Below are positions 25,040 to 34,676 of a stretch of DNA of 64,000 bases, one piece after another. Position numbers and translations under genes: made by a program. The notes beneath the pieces were generated by a model that was not told where the DNA came from, ran no database searches, and worked only from the letters and a program-made list of their open reading frames with translations. The stretch is from an uncultured Caulobacterales bacterium (GTDB taxonomy: Bacteria > Pseudomonadota > Alphaproteobacteria > Caulobacterales > Maricaulaceae). Each line of letters starts with the position of its first letter. The first letter of the stretch is position 1. The stretch covers positions 301,725 to 365,724 of the forward strand of contig CALLIK010000004.1 in the NCBI GenBank assembly GCA_938009235.1, read 5' to 3'.

Positions 25040-27157
25040 TTAGCCGGCCCTCATCATGGCAATTCCATAGTCCTGCTCGAACAAATAGAGCAAATTGCGA
25101 GCGGCTAGTCCTCGCGGACTTGTTAGGCCTGGGTCCATTTGAACAAGAAGCCTCGCATCTTGTGTCGCAGTCTCCAAAAGGTCTTTGTGCTTATCTAAAT
25201 TAGCTAAAGTGAAACGAGGGACACCTGACTGCGCCGCGCCCAAAAGATCTCCTGATCCGCGCAATTCCCAATCCTTCTCAGCAATTAGAAAACCGTCTTC
25301 GGATTGCCGCATAATTTCTAAACGCGCTTTTCCATTCACTGAGAGGGGCGCTTGATAGAGCAATAAGCATGATGATTTTTTGTCTGATCGCCCAACACGC
25401 CCTCGTAATTGATGGAGTTGCGCTAAGCCAAACCGCTCCGCATGTTCAATAACAATAATCGTCGCGTTTGGCGCATCTACGCCGACTTCGATAACTGTTG
25501 TCGCGACGAGCACATCAAAGTCACCCGCTTTAAAACGCTTGCTCATGGATTCTTTGTCCGCCGCGGATAAGCGCCCATGCAGTAAGCCCACTCTATCGCC
25601 AAACATCGCGGTTAGCTGTCGATGCCTGTCTTCTACGGAGGACAGATTGATAAGTTCGCTATCTTCCACCAGAGGACAAACCCAATAGACCTGATTGCCG
25701 TCTTTGATTGAACGTCCAACGGCATCAATCACGCTATCAAGCCGCGCTAGAGGGAGAATGGCTGTTTCAATCGGAACGCGTCCTGCGGGTTTCTCGTCCA
25801 ATATAGAGACATCCAGATCACCGTAACTCGTCAAAGCTAACGTACGGGGAATGGGGGTCGCTGTCATGACCAACAGGTCTGTTGCCGTTCCTTTTTCAGT
25901 TAGTCTCAAGCGATCTCTCACGCCAAATCGATGCTGTTCATCAATGATCACGAGGCCTAAATTCTTAAACTGTGTTTTGTCTTGGAAGAGGGCGTGAGTT
26001 CCGACGATCACATCAATGTATCCTGCGACCATACCAGCTTCGAGCGCAGTGCGGGCTTTACCCTTATCACGCCCCGTGAGGCCTTCGACTGTCAGGCCTG
26101 CGGGGTCTAAAAATGTACGGAGGGTTTCTACATGTTGTCGGGCCAGAATTTCAGTGGGGGCCATGAGCGCCACTTGCACGCCTGCTTCTGCCGCATAAGC
26201 GCAGGCTAATGCCGCGACGAAAGTCTTGCCCGCACCAACGTCGCCCTGCAGCAATCGAGACATACGGTTCGGGGAGGCCATGTCAGTTTTGATTTCCTCA
26301 AATGCCCGCGCTTGAGCACCAGTGGGCGGGAAGGGGGCCGCGCCCAAAACGTCTTGAACATAGTCTCCTTTTGCGGACAAAGCTTGACCGCCTTGTCCAC
26401 GGTTTCGTTCGCGAACCAAGGCCATTGCCAACTGTTTGGCGAAGAGTTCGTCATAGGCAAGACGGCGTCTTGGCGGGCTGTCTTCTTTGATATCGACAGG
26501 GTGTTCAGGACGATGAAGCAGCGTTAGCGCATCACGGTAATCAGGCCAATCCTGCTGCGTTTGAAGCGCTGCATCGAGCCAATTCCCAAGATCTGGACCT
26601 TCTAAGACTTTCGTCAATGCACCATCAACCGCCTTACGCGCCATTTTTTGTCCTAGGCCTGCCGTCAGCGGGTAGAGTGTTTCCAACTCTGGTAAATCTT
26701 CTGCCTTCTCAGGTTCGACGACATAATCTGGATGGGTCATTTGCAATTCTGCATTATAGACTTCGCATTTTCCCGAAATGATACGGCGCGAACCTTCAGG
26801 CATTAACTTGAGCATGCTTTGCGGATAGGCCTTAAACCAAGTTAGTGTCATATCGCCTGTCTCGTCAAATACACGGATGCGATAAGGGCGGTTCTTTGCA
26901 TTGGGTGCAATATGGCTCCCGACGGTTACTTCAAAGGTCGCAATCTCTCCATCTCTTGCCCCTGCTATGGTTGGACGATGCGTACGATCAATTAAGTTAT
27001 TAGGCGGCGTCAGAACTAAATCACGCAGGCGCGGTCCCATTGCGCGTGTCAACGCGTCACCAACTTTCTCGCCGACACCCTTGAGCGTGGTTACATCGGA
27101 GAAGTACGTATTCAGGTCCGCAGGGCGAGACATAATAGATTTTGAGTCATGTGACAT
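25040..27157 (-). CDS. recG: ATP-dependent DNA helicase RecG
   Basis: Branch-migration helicase of 705 aa that remodels stalled forks and Holliday junctions. It has an N-terminal wedge/OB domain, Walker A LQGDVGAGKTFVA, the DEQH box (IIDEQHRFGV), motif III TATPIPRTLAL, and C-terminal ERFGLAQLHQLRGRVGRS. The ATG at 27157 has AGGGGG just upstream; a second ATG eight codons later lacks such a site. Divergent from sdhE. Confidence 0.97.
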   Translation of the reverse strand: MSHDSKSIMSRPADLNTYFSDVTTLKGVGEKVGDALTRAMGPRLRDLVLTPPNNLIDRTHRPTIAGARDGEIATFEVTVGSHIAPNAKNRPYRIRVFDETGDMTLTWFKAYPQSMLKLMPEGSRRIISGKCEVYNAELQMTHPDYVVEPEKAEDLPELETLYPLTAGLGQKMARKAVDGALTKVLEGPDLGNWLDAALQTQQDWPDYRDALTLLHRPEHPVDIKEDSPPRRRLAYDELFAKQLAMALVRERNRGQGGQALSAKGDYVQDVLGAAPFPPTGAQARAFEEIKTDMASPNRMSRLLQGDVGAGKTFVAALACAYAAEAGVQVALMAPTEILARQHVETLRTFLDPAGLTVEGLTGRDKGKARTALEAGMVAGYIDVIVGTHALFQDKTQFKNLGLVIIDEQHRFGVRDRLRLTEKGTATDLLVMTATPIPRTLALTSYGDLDVSILDEKPAGRVPIETAILPLARLDSVIDAVGRSIKDGNQVYWVCPLVEDSELINLSSVEDRHRQLTAMFGDRVGLLHGRLSAADKESMSKRFKAGDFDVLVATTVIEVGVDAPNATIIVIEHAERFGLAQLHQLRGRVGRSDKKSSCLLLYQAPLSVNGKARLEIMRQSEDGFLIAEKDWELRGSGDLLGAAQSGVPRFTLANLDKHKDLLETATQDARLLVQMDPGLTSPRGLAARNLLYLFEQDYGIAMMRAG

Positions 27158-27228
27158 ATCCCCCTATCTGTAACTTTCACAGCGTCTACACAAGTGACAC
27201 GGTCAAACGAAACCGTTATGGCACGTGC

Positions 27229-27507
27229 ATGATTGAACCGATTGATACAACCGACATGGCCGTACGTAAGAAGCGTCTTTTGTATCGCTCTAATTATCGC
27301 GGCTTTAAAGAGGCTGATATGATATTGGGTGGTTTCGCCAAAGCCAATATGGATACAATGAGCGATGCAGACATCGTCACATTCGAGCAGCTTTTAGAGG
27401 CCAAAGATCACGATATTTACGGTTGGATTTCGGGTACACTTCCTGTGCCGACCATTCATGATACGCCACTCTTGCAACGCCTTCGTGCGTTCAAGCCATC
27501 CGTTTAG
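27229..27507 (+). CDS. sdhE: succinate dehydrogenase FAD assembly factor
   Basis: Small helical protein of 92 aa assisting covalent flavinylation of succinate dehydrogenase. The SdhE hallmark RSNYRGFKEADMILGGF, containing the RGxxE motif, and the DIYGWISG segment are present. The start could be ATG 27229 or 27256; neither has a clear ribosome site, and the first gives the more usual length. mfd begins six bases after its stop. The order recG / sdhE / mfd is widespread in alphaproteobacteria. Confidence 0.9.
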   Translation: MIEPIDTTDMAVRKKRLLYRSNYRGFKEADMILGGFAKANMDTMSDADIVTFEQLLEAKDHDIYGWISGTLPVPTIHDTPLLQRLRAFKPSV

Positions 27508-27513
27508 TACATT

Positions 27514-30500
27514 ATGCAAATCCAACTCTCCCGATATATTGGGCCTGAGCAGAAACTTGTCGCCTCGGGCTTACCCGAAGGTGCAGATGCTCTGGCCTTT
27601 ACAAAGGCTGTACGCCGCGAAAAGAAGCCGACTTTATTCTTAGCCCGAGACGACACGCGTGCAGCTGCGTTTCAAGCGGCGTGTCGGTTTTTTGCATCTG
27701 ATATTCCCGTCTTGTCGCTGCCGGCTTGGGATTGTCTTCCCTATGATAGGGTGTCACCGAGCCGAACTTTGGCCGCGCGCCGTGCTGGGGCCCTCTTTTT
27801 TCTGACGACGTTAGATCAATCAAAGCCATATATTATCGTTAGCACCATTGGTGCCGCTATGCAGAAGGTTCCACCTCGGTCTATCATTTCTGACGCGGGG
27901 CTTGCTGCTAAAGTTGGCGAAGACATGCGGCGCGAACGGATTGAACGTTACCTTACGAATAATGGTTACTCGCGTGCGAGTACGGTTGTTGAGGCGGGCG
28001 ATTTTGCCGTTCGTGGTGGGTTGATAGACATTTTTCCTCCGACTGAGAAAAACCCACTTAGGCTTGATTTCTTTGGTGATGAAATCGAATCTATTCGCGA
28101 GTTCGATATTGATAGTCAGCGCACAACAGCCGCACGTTCAGAGCTAACACTCGCGCCTGTTTCCGAAGTTTTCATGACGGAACAGTCGATCAGTAATTTT
28201 AGACGGAATTACATCGCGGCCTTTGGCGGCGGTGTCAGCCGTGATCCTATCTATGCTGCCGTCGTGGAAGGCATTCGCCCCCAAGGGATCGAGCATTACA
28301 TGCCTTTATTCTATGAGCATGTTGAAACGGTCTTTGATTACCTTGGCCCGAATACGTTGATTGGGATGGATGGGCTTTTACAAGAGGCTAAACGCGAACG
28401 CATCGATCTGATCGAAGACTTTTATACGTCACGTCAAGAACACGCAGAAGCGCGCGATACGGGTAGTGGCGATCCCTCAAAAACGGCAGGATTATACCGT
28501 CCGCTTGAAGTGGAGCGTCTGTATCTCAACCCTACGCAGTGGGACACTCAACTGGCGACGCAACGGTCGAGGCAACACACGCCTTTCGAAAGCCCTATCG
28601 AAGGCGTGATTGATTTTGGCGGTCGTCCTTCACGTAACTTCTCTGTGGAGCGCCGCACCGAAGGCGTAAATGTTTTCGAATCTGTCGCCGGTTACATAAA
28701 AGAGCTGCGTGATGATAAGCGCCGCATTTGGATTGGGTGTTGGACCGATGGATCTCGTGAGCGCCTTGTCAGCGTATTCGAAGATCAAGATCTCATTGTC
28801 CCTAAGGTCAACTCTCAAGCGGCCCTAGATAGTAAACCTGGCGATGTTCGTGCTGTAATCCTACCCATTGAAAACGGGTTTACACTTGGAAAACTCACTG
28901 TTCTGTCTGAACAAGATGTTCTCGGTGATCGTTTGATCAATCGAGGCCGAAAGCGCAAAGCCAAGAACTTCATTGCAGAAGCCGCTTCGCTAACTCCCGG
29001 TGATCTGATTGTGCATATTGACCACGGTTTAGGTCGGTATCTGGGGTTGAAAACGTTACAAGTTTCGGATGCGCCACATGATTGTTTGGAACTTGAATAT
29101 GCAGGGCAAGCGAAGCTTTATCTGCCTGTAGAGAACATCGAACTTCTCTCCCGTTATGGCAGCGCGAGCGAGGGTACAGTCTTGGACCGCCTTGGTAGCG
29201 CGGCATGGCAGGCGCGTAAGTCTAAAGCTAAGGGTAGGTTACGTGATCTAGCGGCTGGCCTTATAAAAATAGCGGCCAAGCGCGCTATGCGCAAGACTGA
29301 TCCAATCACGCCTGATGAATCGACCTATAATGAATTTGCGGCTCGTTTTCCGTACGCGGAGACTGATGATCAACTGAACTCTATTGATGATGTCTACAAA
29401 GATCTTGCAAGCGGGCGTCCAATGGATCGATTGATTTGCGGGGATGTCGGCTTTGGGAAAACAGAGATCGCCTTGCGTGCCGCTTTTGCTGTCGCGATGT
29501 CAGGACAGCAGGTCGCGATCGTCGCGCCAACTACAATCCTATCTCGTCAGCATTTTAAAACATTCAAAGACCGGTTTAGGGGTTGGCCTGTTGTCGTCAG
29601 GCAGTTGTCTCGGCTCGTGTCTACGAAGGATGCGAAAATCGCGAAAGACGATTTGGCAAACGGCCGATGCGAAATTATTATTGGAACCCATGCGCTGCTA
29701 GCGAAAACTATAAAGTTCTCAGACTTAGGCTTGGTTATTGTTGATGAAGAACAACGTTTTGGTGTTCAGCACAAAGAGCGTTTGAAGTCTTTGAGTGCCG
29801 ACGTTCATGTCTTAACTTTGACCGCGACGCCAATTCCTCGGACCCTTCAGATGGCCTTGTCTGGGATTAGAGAGCTATCTCTCATCGCTACGCCGCCTGT
29901 GGACCGTCTTGCTATACGCACATATGTGACGCCTTGGGATGAGGTTTCACTTCGTAAGGCCTTGCTACGTGAAAAGTACCGCGGCGGTCAGTCCTATTTC
30001 ATTGTGCCTAGAATTGCCGATATTCCGAGGATTGAAGAGTTCATGCGCAATGCTGTGCCTGAGGTTAAATATATAATTGCACACGGTCAAATGTCCGCGG
30101 GTGCTCTCGAAGATATCATGACAGCCTTTTATGATGGCGAATATGACGTTCTGATTTCAACCTCAATTATTGAGAGCGGAATTGATATCCCGTCGGCAAA
30201 CACCATGATCATCTATAGGGCTGATCGATTTGGCCTAGCGCAGCTCTATCAAATGCGAGGGCGAGTTGGGCGGTCTAAGGTTCGGGCTTATGCTTATCTT
30301 ACGATGCCTGAAGCCCAAATTGCGACTCAAGGCGCTCTCAAGAGACTTAAAATATTGCAGTCTCTGGATACGTTAGGCGCTGGCTTTACGCTCGCTAGTC
30401 ATGATCTAGATATGCGAGGTGGCGGCAATCCGTTGGGTGAAGAGCAATCTGGACACATTAAAGATCTCGGTGTTGAGCTTTATCAGCATATGCTTGAGGA

Positions 30501-30990
30501 GGCGGTTGCTGAGCTTAAGGATGATGAGGATTCCGTTAGGGACGAAAGCTGGACGCCGCAGGTAAATGTTGGCGTGGCAATCTTAATCCCAGAAGTTTAC
30601 ATCCCTGACCTTAATTTACGTCTCGCGACATATCGTAGGATTTCAGAGATATCGGACGATACTGAGGCCAATGCACTTGCTGCAGAGTTGATTGACCGTT
30701 TTGGTCCAATACCACAAGAAGTGGATCATTTGCTAAAAGTTATGAAAATCAAAAGGTTGTGCCGTAAGGCTCATGTGGCAAAGGTCGATGCAGGGCCAAA
30801 GGGCGTGGTTATGCATATGAGGCATGATGATATTAAAGATCCGTCCGTCATTATGAACGCCATTACGCAAAATAGTGGATGGCGTTTGCGGCCAGATCAG
30901 ACGATTTTGGTCATGGGGAATTTCAGTGAACCGAAGTTTCGTTTAAGAGGCAGCGAAAAAGCTGTCGCCGCCCTTATTCCACCAACGTAA
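27514..30990 (+). CDS. mfd: transcription-repair coupling factor
   Basis: DNA translocase of 1158 aa that removes stalled RNA polymerase and recruits UvrA. An N-terminal UvrB-like module (about 1-330) is followed by the RNA polymerase-interacting domain (SLTPGDLIVHIDHGLGRYLG) and the RecG-like motor with Walker A GDVGFGKTEIA, DEEQ box (VDEEQRFGVQH) and TATPIPRTLQM. The C-terminal TRCF domain is complete. It ends 13 bases from the convergent PopA-like gene. Confidence 0.97.
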   Translation: MQIQLSRYIGPEQKLVASGLPEGADALAFTKAVRREKKPTLFLARDDTRAAAFQAACRFFASDIPVLSLPAWDCLPYDRVSPSRTLAARRAGALFFLTTLDQSKPYIIVSTIGAAMQKVPPRSIISDAGLAAKVGEDMRRERIERYLTNNGYSRASTVVEAGDFAVRGGLIDIFPPTEKNPLRLDFFGDEIESIREFDIDSQRTTAARSELTLAPVSEVFMTEQSISNFRRNYIAAFGGGVSRDPIYAAVVEGIRPQGIEHYMPLFYEHVETVFDYLGPNTLIGMDGLLQEAKRERIDLIEDFYTSRQEHAEARDTGSGDPSKTAGLYRPLEVERLYLNPTQWDTQLATQRSRQHTPFESPIEGVIDFGGRPSRNFSVERRTEGVNVFESVAGYIKELRDDKRRIWIGCWTDGSRERLVSVFEDQDLIVPKVNSQAALDSKPGDVRAVILPIENGFTLGKLTVLSEQDVLGDRLINRGRKRKAKNFIAEAASLTPGDLIVHIDHGLGRYLGLKTLQVSDAPHDCLELEYAGQAKLYLPVENIELLSRYGSASEGTVLDRLGSAAWQARKSKAKGRLRDLAAGLIKIAAKRAMRKTDPITPDESTYNEFAARFPYAETDDQLNSIDDVYKDLASGRPMDRLICGDVGFGKTEIALRAAFAVAMSGQQVAIVAPTTILSRQHFKTFKDRFRGWPVVVRQLSRLVSTKDAKIAKDDLANGRCEIIIGTHALLAKTIKFSDLGLVIVDEEQRFGVQHKERLKSLSADVHVLTLTATPIPRTLQMALSGIRELSLIATPPVDRLAIRTYVTPWDEVSLRKALLREKYRGGQSYFIVPRIADIPRIEEFMRNAVPEVKYIIAHGQMSAGALEDIMTAFYDGEYDVLISTSIIESGIDIPSANTMIIYRADRFGLAQLYQMRGRVGRSKVRAYAYLTMPEAQIATQGALKRLKILQSLDTLGAGFTLASHDLDMRGGGNPLGEEQSGHIKDLGVELYQHMLEEAVAELKDDEDSVRDESWTPQVNVGVAILIPEVYIPDLNLRLATYRRISEISDDTEANALAAELIDRFGPIPQEVDHLLKVMKIKRLCRKAHVAKVDAGPKGVVMHMRHDDIKDPSVIMNAITQNSGWRLRPDQTILVMGNFSEPKFRLRGSEKAVAALIPPT

Positions 30991-30995
30991 TTTTT

Positions 30996-31022
30996 AAAGA
31001 ACCTTAATTTACCAAGGTCTTT
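30996..31022. terminator. shared hairpin between mfd and the PopA-like gene
   Basis: Inverted repeat AAAG-A-ACCTT (30996-31005) and AAGGTCTTT (31014-31022) with one bulged base and an eight-base loop. It lies where the two convergent genes meet, with T-rich flanks on the mfd side (TTTTT before, CTTT after). It may terminate both units. The stem is AT-rich, so the call is tentative. Confidence 0.35.
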
Positions 31023-32392
31023 ATCTTCACATTCTCTATTAAATTTGACAAATGGTCTAGAGCAGCGCCTTCTCCAGAAGGAATTTCTAAGATTGTGCCC
31101 TGTGCACTGAAGGTGAGTGGACTGTTATATTCAGCCACGTTTTCATAACTTGAGCATTTGTTTAAACTATGGATACGATCAAGAATAATTTTAGCCTCTG
31201 TTCGATCTGTATTGTAGAATGACAAAACGAAGGTCTTTTCATCCCACCTGCAAACGACATCTTGCATCCGCACTAAGTTTGACAGCAATTTGGTCATCTG
31301 ATTGTATGCAGATGCAATAGCTTCTGCTTCAACATTGCCAACGCAATTTGGTGACAAACTAAGGCCGATCAAGGTTACTGGTGAATGTGAAATTGCCGCG
31401 TCTTTTAAAATACGTGGTAGATGTGCTATAAAGAATGATTGAGAAAATGCTGAACCTGACTCGTCTAGAGCAGCGTCGGTTGTCAGGCTAAGCATATCCA
31501 GTTTCAATTGTTCATGAACGCGGTGATAATTAGCCAGCTCAAGAATACGACCACTTATTTCATCGGGTTCCGCGTCTACAGTGATAATGTCGCGCGCGCC
31601 TCTCGAATAGGCGGTTTCATGATCCTGAAAGTTGTCTTTGTCGACTAAGAACAAAGTTGGTGTATGAAAAAGTTTTGAGTTTCTTCGCATGGCTTGTGCG
31701 ATGCTAAACGCAGGCTCACTTTGCTCTAGGGCATTCATAACTACCGCATCAAATGGATCACCGTGTAAGTAATCGAACGCAGAAAAACTTGTAAATGCCG
31801 CGACAACATCCACGCCTTTGTCTTGCAAGGCATTGATCATAATCATGAAGGCTGGAGAAGCTTTCCCGATAAACAATACGCGAAACCTTCTATCTGGTGT
31901 GATGTCACCAATTTCAGGTTTTTCACTGTAGAGTTCGTCCAATGTTGCTAAGCGCCGCGTGATTTCGCTTTCCATAACCCCTAAGCGAACCATCGCATTA
32001 ACGCGATTAGCAATTTGAGATGGGTGTACTGGGGAAAATAAAATTGAGTCAAATAGTTTTGAAGATTCTGCAGAAGGTCTAGCCATTGCACCAATCATAG
32101 GTACTGGATGCGGACTAAAGTGCGAGCGTATAACTTTAGCTAAATGTGGTCCTCGTTCTACAAAATCTGTCAAATGGCAGAGAACAGCATCAGGCGCCTG
32201 TTTAGGAATCGCGTTCAATGTTTTGCCGTCAAATAAGGCAAGCTGTACATCGAGGTTAAGTCGACGCAGGCTTGTTGCTACATCTCTGCTTTCAGTTGGA
32301 TGATCAGACACAATTAAAACACGTGTTTGACGTGGTTTAAATCGCTGCTCATTTAACGAATCAGATGGTAATTGCGTGGCTAGATTAGACAT
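31004..32392 (-). CDS. PopA-like protein: two degenerate receivers plus inactive GGDEF
   Basis: Protein of 462 aa. Receiver-like domain 1 spans about 22-135 and receiver-like domain 2 about 165-290. The usual phospho-acceptor Asp is replaced by His in DAVLCH and by Asn in DAVVMN, so neither should be phosphorylated. The C-terminal third aligns with a GGDEF domain in which the signature reads DEKTF (384-388), incompatible with diguanylate cyclase activity. The allosteric I-site RxxD (RMQD, 375-378) is intact with correct spacing. This is the architecture of Caulobacter PopA, a c-di-GMP receptor in cell-cycle proteolysis. A non-catalytic c-di-GMP effector is inferred. There is no membrane segment. 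Confidence 0.75.
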   Translation of the reverse strand: MSNLATQLPSDSLNEQRFKPRQTRVLIVSDHPTESRDVATSLRRLNLDVQLALFDGKTLNAIPKQAPDAVLCHLTDFVERGPHLAKVIRSHFSPHPVPMIGAMARPSAESSKLFDSILFSPVHPSQIANRVNAMVRLGVMESEITRRLATLDELYSEKPEIGDITPDRRFRVLFIGKASPAFMIMINALQDKGVDVVAAFTSFSAFDYLHGDPFDAVVMNALEQSEPAFSIAQAMRRNSKLFHTPTLFLVDKDNFQDHETAYSRGARDIITVDAEPDEISGRILELANYHRVHEQLKLDMLSLTTDAALDESGSAFSQSFFIAHLPRILKDAAISHSPVTLIGLSLSPNCVGNVEAEAIASAYNQMTKLLSNLVRMQDVVCRWDEKTFVLSFYNTDRTEAKIILDRIHSLNKCSSYENVAEYNSPLTFSAQGTILEIPSGEGAALDHLSNLIENVKIKTLVN

Positions 32393-32454
32393 ATCAGAAC
32401 TCTAATCAGGAAGTCCTACCAGCTTGTTAACTATAACCTTGTTTACGAAGAGGC

Positions 32455-34479
32455 TTACCAGCCGCAGGTTCTGCCTTTATTTTCTTCTTGAAGATAAGTC
32501 ATGACGGGGTCAAAATACTCAAGTATAGCTGATCCATCCATTTCACGTGTTCCGGTAAACGCTTCAAGAGCGTCAGGCCATGGCTTACTCGAACCCATTT
32601 CCATCATGGCATTGAATTTTCCACCAACATCCTTGTTCCCATAAACAGAACAACGATGGAGTGGGCCTTCAAAACCTGCTTGATCGCAGGCAGCTTTGTG
32701 GAACTGGAATTGTAAAATGTGGGCGAGAAAATAGCGCATATACGGTGTGTTACCTGGAATGTGGTATTTGGCGCCCGGATCGAATGCGTCTGACGGACGG
32801 TCTGATGGCGGCTTCAGGCCTTGGTATTTCTCTCGAAGTTCCCACCATCCAGAGTTATATTCTGAAGGCGAGTATGTACCATTGAAGACATTCCAGCGCC
32901 ACTGATCGACCATGAGACCGAACGGTAGAAATGCAACTTTGTCCATGGCTTGACGCATCAAAAGCGCGAGATCAGCATCGTCGCCCGGAACCTTGTCGGC
33001 ATCTAGTAATCCGATTTCGACTAAATATTCTGGTGTAATGGAGAGTGCAATCATGTCGCCAATGGCTTCGTGGAAGCCGTCATTTGCTCCGTCTTTGTAG
33101 AATATGGATTGGTCTTTATAGGCGCGCTGATAGAAATTGTGGCCCAACTCATGATGTACTGTCGAGAAGTCTTCGCCGTTTACTTTTGTACACATCTTGA
33201 TCCGAACATCTTCTTGATTGTCCAAATTCCAAGCAGAAGCATGACACGCCACTTCACGGTCTTTAGGTTTTGTGATGAGGGAACGTTTCCAGAAAGTTTC
33301 TGGAAGTTCTTCAAAGCCCAATGAAGTAAAAAATTGCTCGGCCATTTCGACCATTTTCTTTGCATCATATCCCGCATCAACCAACAACTCGGTTACATCG
33401 ACACCCTTGCCGCCGCCTTCTGGCGCGACGTCGTCGTAGATATTGCCCCAGCTCTGGCCCCACATGTTGCCAAGCAAGTCAGCGCGAATAGGCTCGTCCA
33501 ATGGAACAACCTCTTCGCCGTATTTCTCATTTAGTTCTGCGCGGACATAACAATGTAATTCGTCATAAAGCGGCTTTACTTGCCCCCAAAGGCGGTCTGT
33601 CTCTTTAGAAAAGTCTTCGGCATCCATGTCATAGCCTGAGCGCCAAAGATCGCCTGCGTCTTTAAACCCAAGTTCGGCTGAACCTTTATTTATGATTTTG
33701 ACCATCTCGGCGTAATCGCCCTTCATAGGCTTGGAGATTTCGCGCCAGCTCTCCCACGTTGCTTGTAGTAATTCAGGATCGTCGGATTCTGCGATGATAT
33801 CGGACGCTTGACCTAAATGAATCGTGCCATTGGGTGCTTCCTGATCCAAAGTTCCATCTTTCTTTTGAGGTCCATCACTGTCCGGGTCTGTATCCAAAAT
33901 CGCGATGATGCGTTTGTCTTTGACATCAATTTTGATTTTACCCTTGCTATATGCCCCATCAAGGTCTGACATAATCGTTGCGAGCTTCTTGGCCGCGTCC
34001 GCATCATCTGGGGCAGGGAAGTTTGATCCACGTAACATACCGTCGATTTTGCGTTTCATATCAGCTGGCAAAGCAAGGTCTTTGAAACGTTTTGCCTGAT
34101 TAGACATGCGCGTTGACATTGTCGCGCTTTCTTCACCGATACGAGCCTCTAAGGCAGCCGTATCTTCAGTAATGAAGTTGGCTTTGACCCAATAAACTTT
34201 GGCTGCGTGCGCAGAAAATTCGGATATTTCTTTTTCGGCAGATTCTAAAAACTCTTTCGCTTCTTGAACTGTTGGGGCTGAATCTTCAGCTCCTTTTTTA
34301 GACGCGGCCATTAGCTCTGATCCAGGACGTGTCGTAGATTCTGTCACAAGTGTTTCAACAGCCCCCATGTCGGGTTCAACAACCGTTTCAACCGAAGGTG
34401 CCTCAGCTCCAGAACATGCGGTCAAGAACAATGTTAGCGCGGTTAAAGCCGTCGCGCCGAGAAGTTTTGTTTTTGTCAT
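32455..34479 (-). CDS. M2 family peptidyl-dipeptidase (ACE-like) lipoprotein
   Basis: Zinc dipeptidyl-carboxypeptidase of 674 aa related to angiotensin-converting enzyme. The lipoprotein signal has lipobox LTAC near residue 22. The zinc motif HHELGH lies around residue 445, with the downstream third ligand in HEAIGD. Family blocks such as TVHHELGHNFYQRAY and PDALEAFTG are intact. An acidic linker of about 50 residues follows the lipid anchor. The ATG at 34479 has GAGGG eight bases upstream; the in-frame TTG two codons earlier is too close to it. Likely scavenges peptides in the periplasm. Confidence 0.93.
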   Translation of the reverse strand: MTKTKLLGATALTALTLFLTACSGAEAPSVETVVEPDMGAVETLVTESTTRPGSELMAASKKGAEDSAPTVQEAKEFLESAEKEISEFSAHAAKVYWVKANFITEDTAALEARIGEESATMSTRMSNQAKRFKDLALPADMKRKIDGMLRGSNFPAPDDADAAKKLATIMSDLDGAYSKGKIKIDVKDKRIIAILDTDPDSDGPQKKDGTLDQEAPNGTIHLGQASDIIAESDDPELLQATWESWREISKPMKGDYAEMVKIINKGSAELGFKDAGDLWRSGYDMDAEDFSKETDRLWGQVKPLYDELHCYVRAELNEKYGEEVVPLDEPIRADLLGNMWGQSWGNIYDDVAPEGGGKGVDVTELLVDAGYDAKKMVEMAEQFFTSLGFEELPETFWKRSLITKPKDREVACHASAWNLDNQEDVRIKMCTKVNGEDFSTVHHELGHNFYQRAYKDQSIFYKDGANDGFHEAIGDMIALSITPEYLVEIGLLDADKVPGDDADLALLMRQAMDKVAFLPFGLMVDQWRWNVFNGTYSPSEYNSGWWELREKYQGLKPPSDRPSDAFDPGAKYHIPGNTPYMRYFLAHILQFQFHKAACDQAGFEGPLHRCSVYGNKDVGGKFNAMMEMGSSKPWPDALEAFTGTREMDGSAILEYFDPVMTYLQEENKGRTCGW

Positions 34480-34498
34480 GATCAATGCCCTCGCGGAA

Positions 34499-34520
34499 TT
34501 TTACTGAAATGACAGTAAAA
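34499..34520. promoter_or_regulatory. perfect inverted repeat upstream of the M2 peptidase
   Basis: TTTTACTG (34499-34506) and CAGTAAAA (34513-34520) form an exact eight-base inverted repeat around a six-base spacer, 20 bases ahead of the peptidase ATG. It may be an operator or a 5'-UTR hairpin. No regulator gene is adjacent that would name the protein bound. Confidence 0.4.
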
Positions 34521-34676
34521 AGGTGAAGCCAAACCGTTTACTGCAATCTTATCGTGTTGGCTTTGTCGTAGACACAGGGCAGGAACGGTTCAACACCTCA
34601 CCTGTAATACAAAGCTCCCTACGGACTGATTCTGTTGCTTTTTCCGTTATGTGAGACCGAAAGGACACAAATACGC

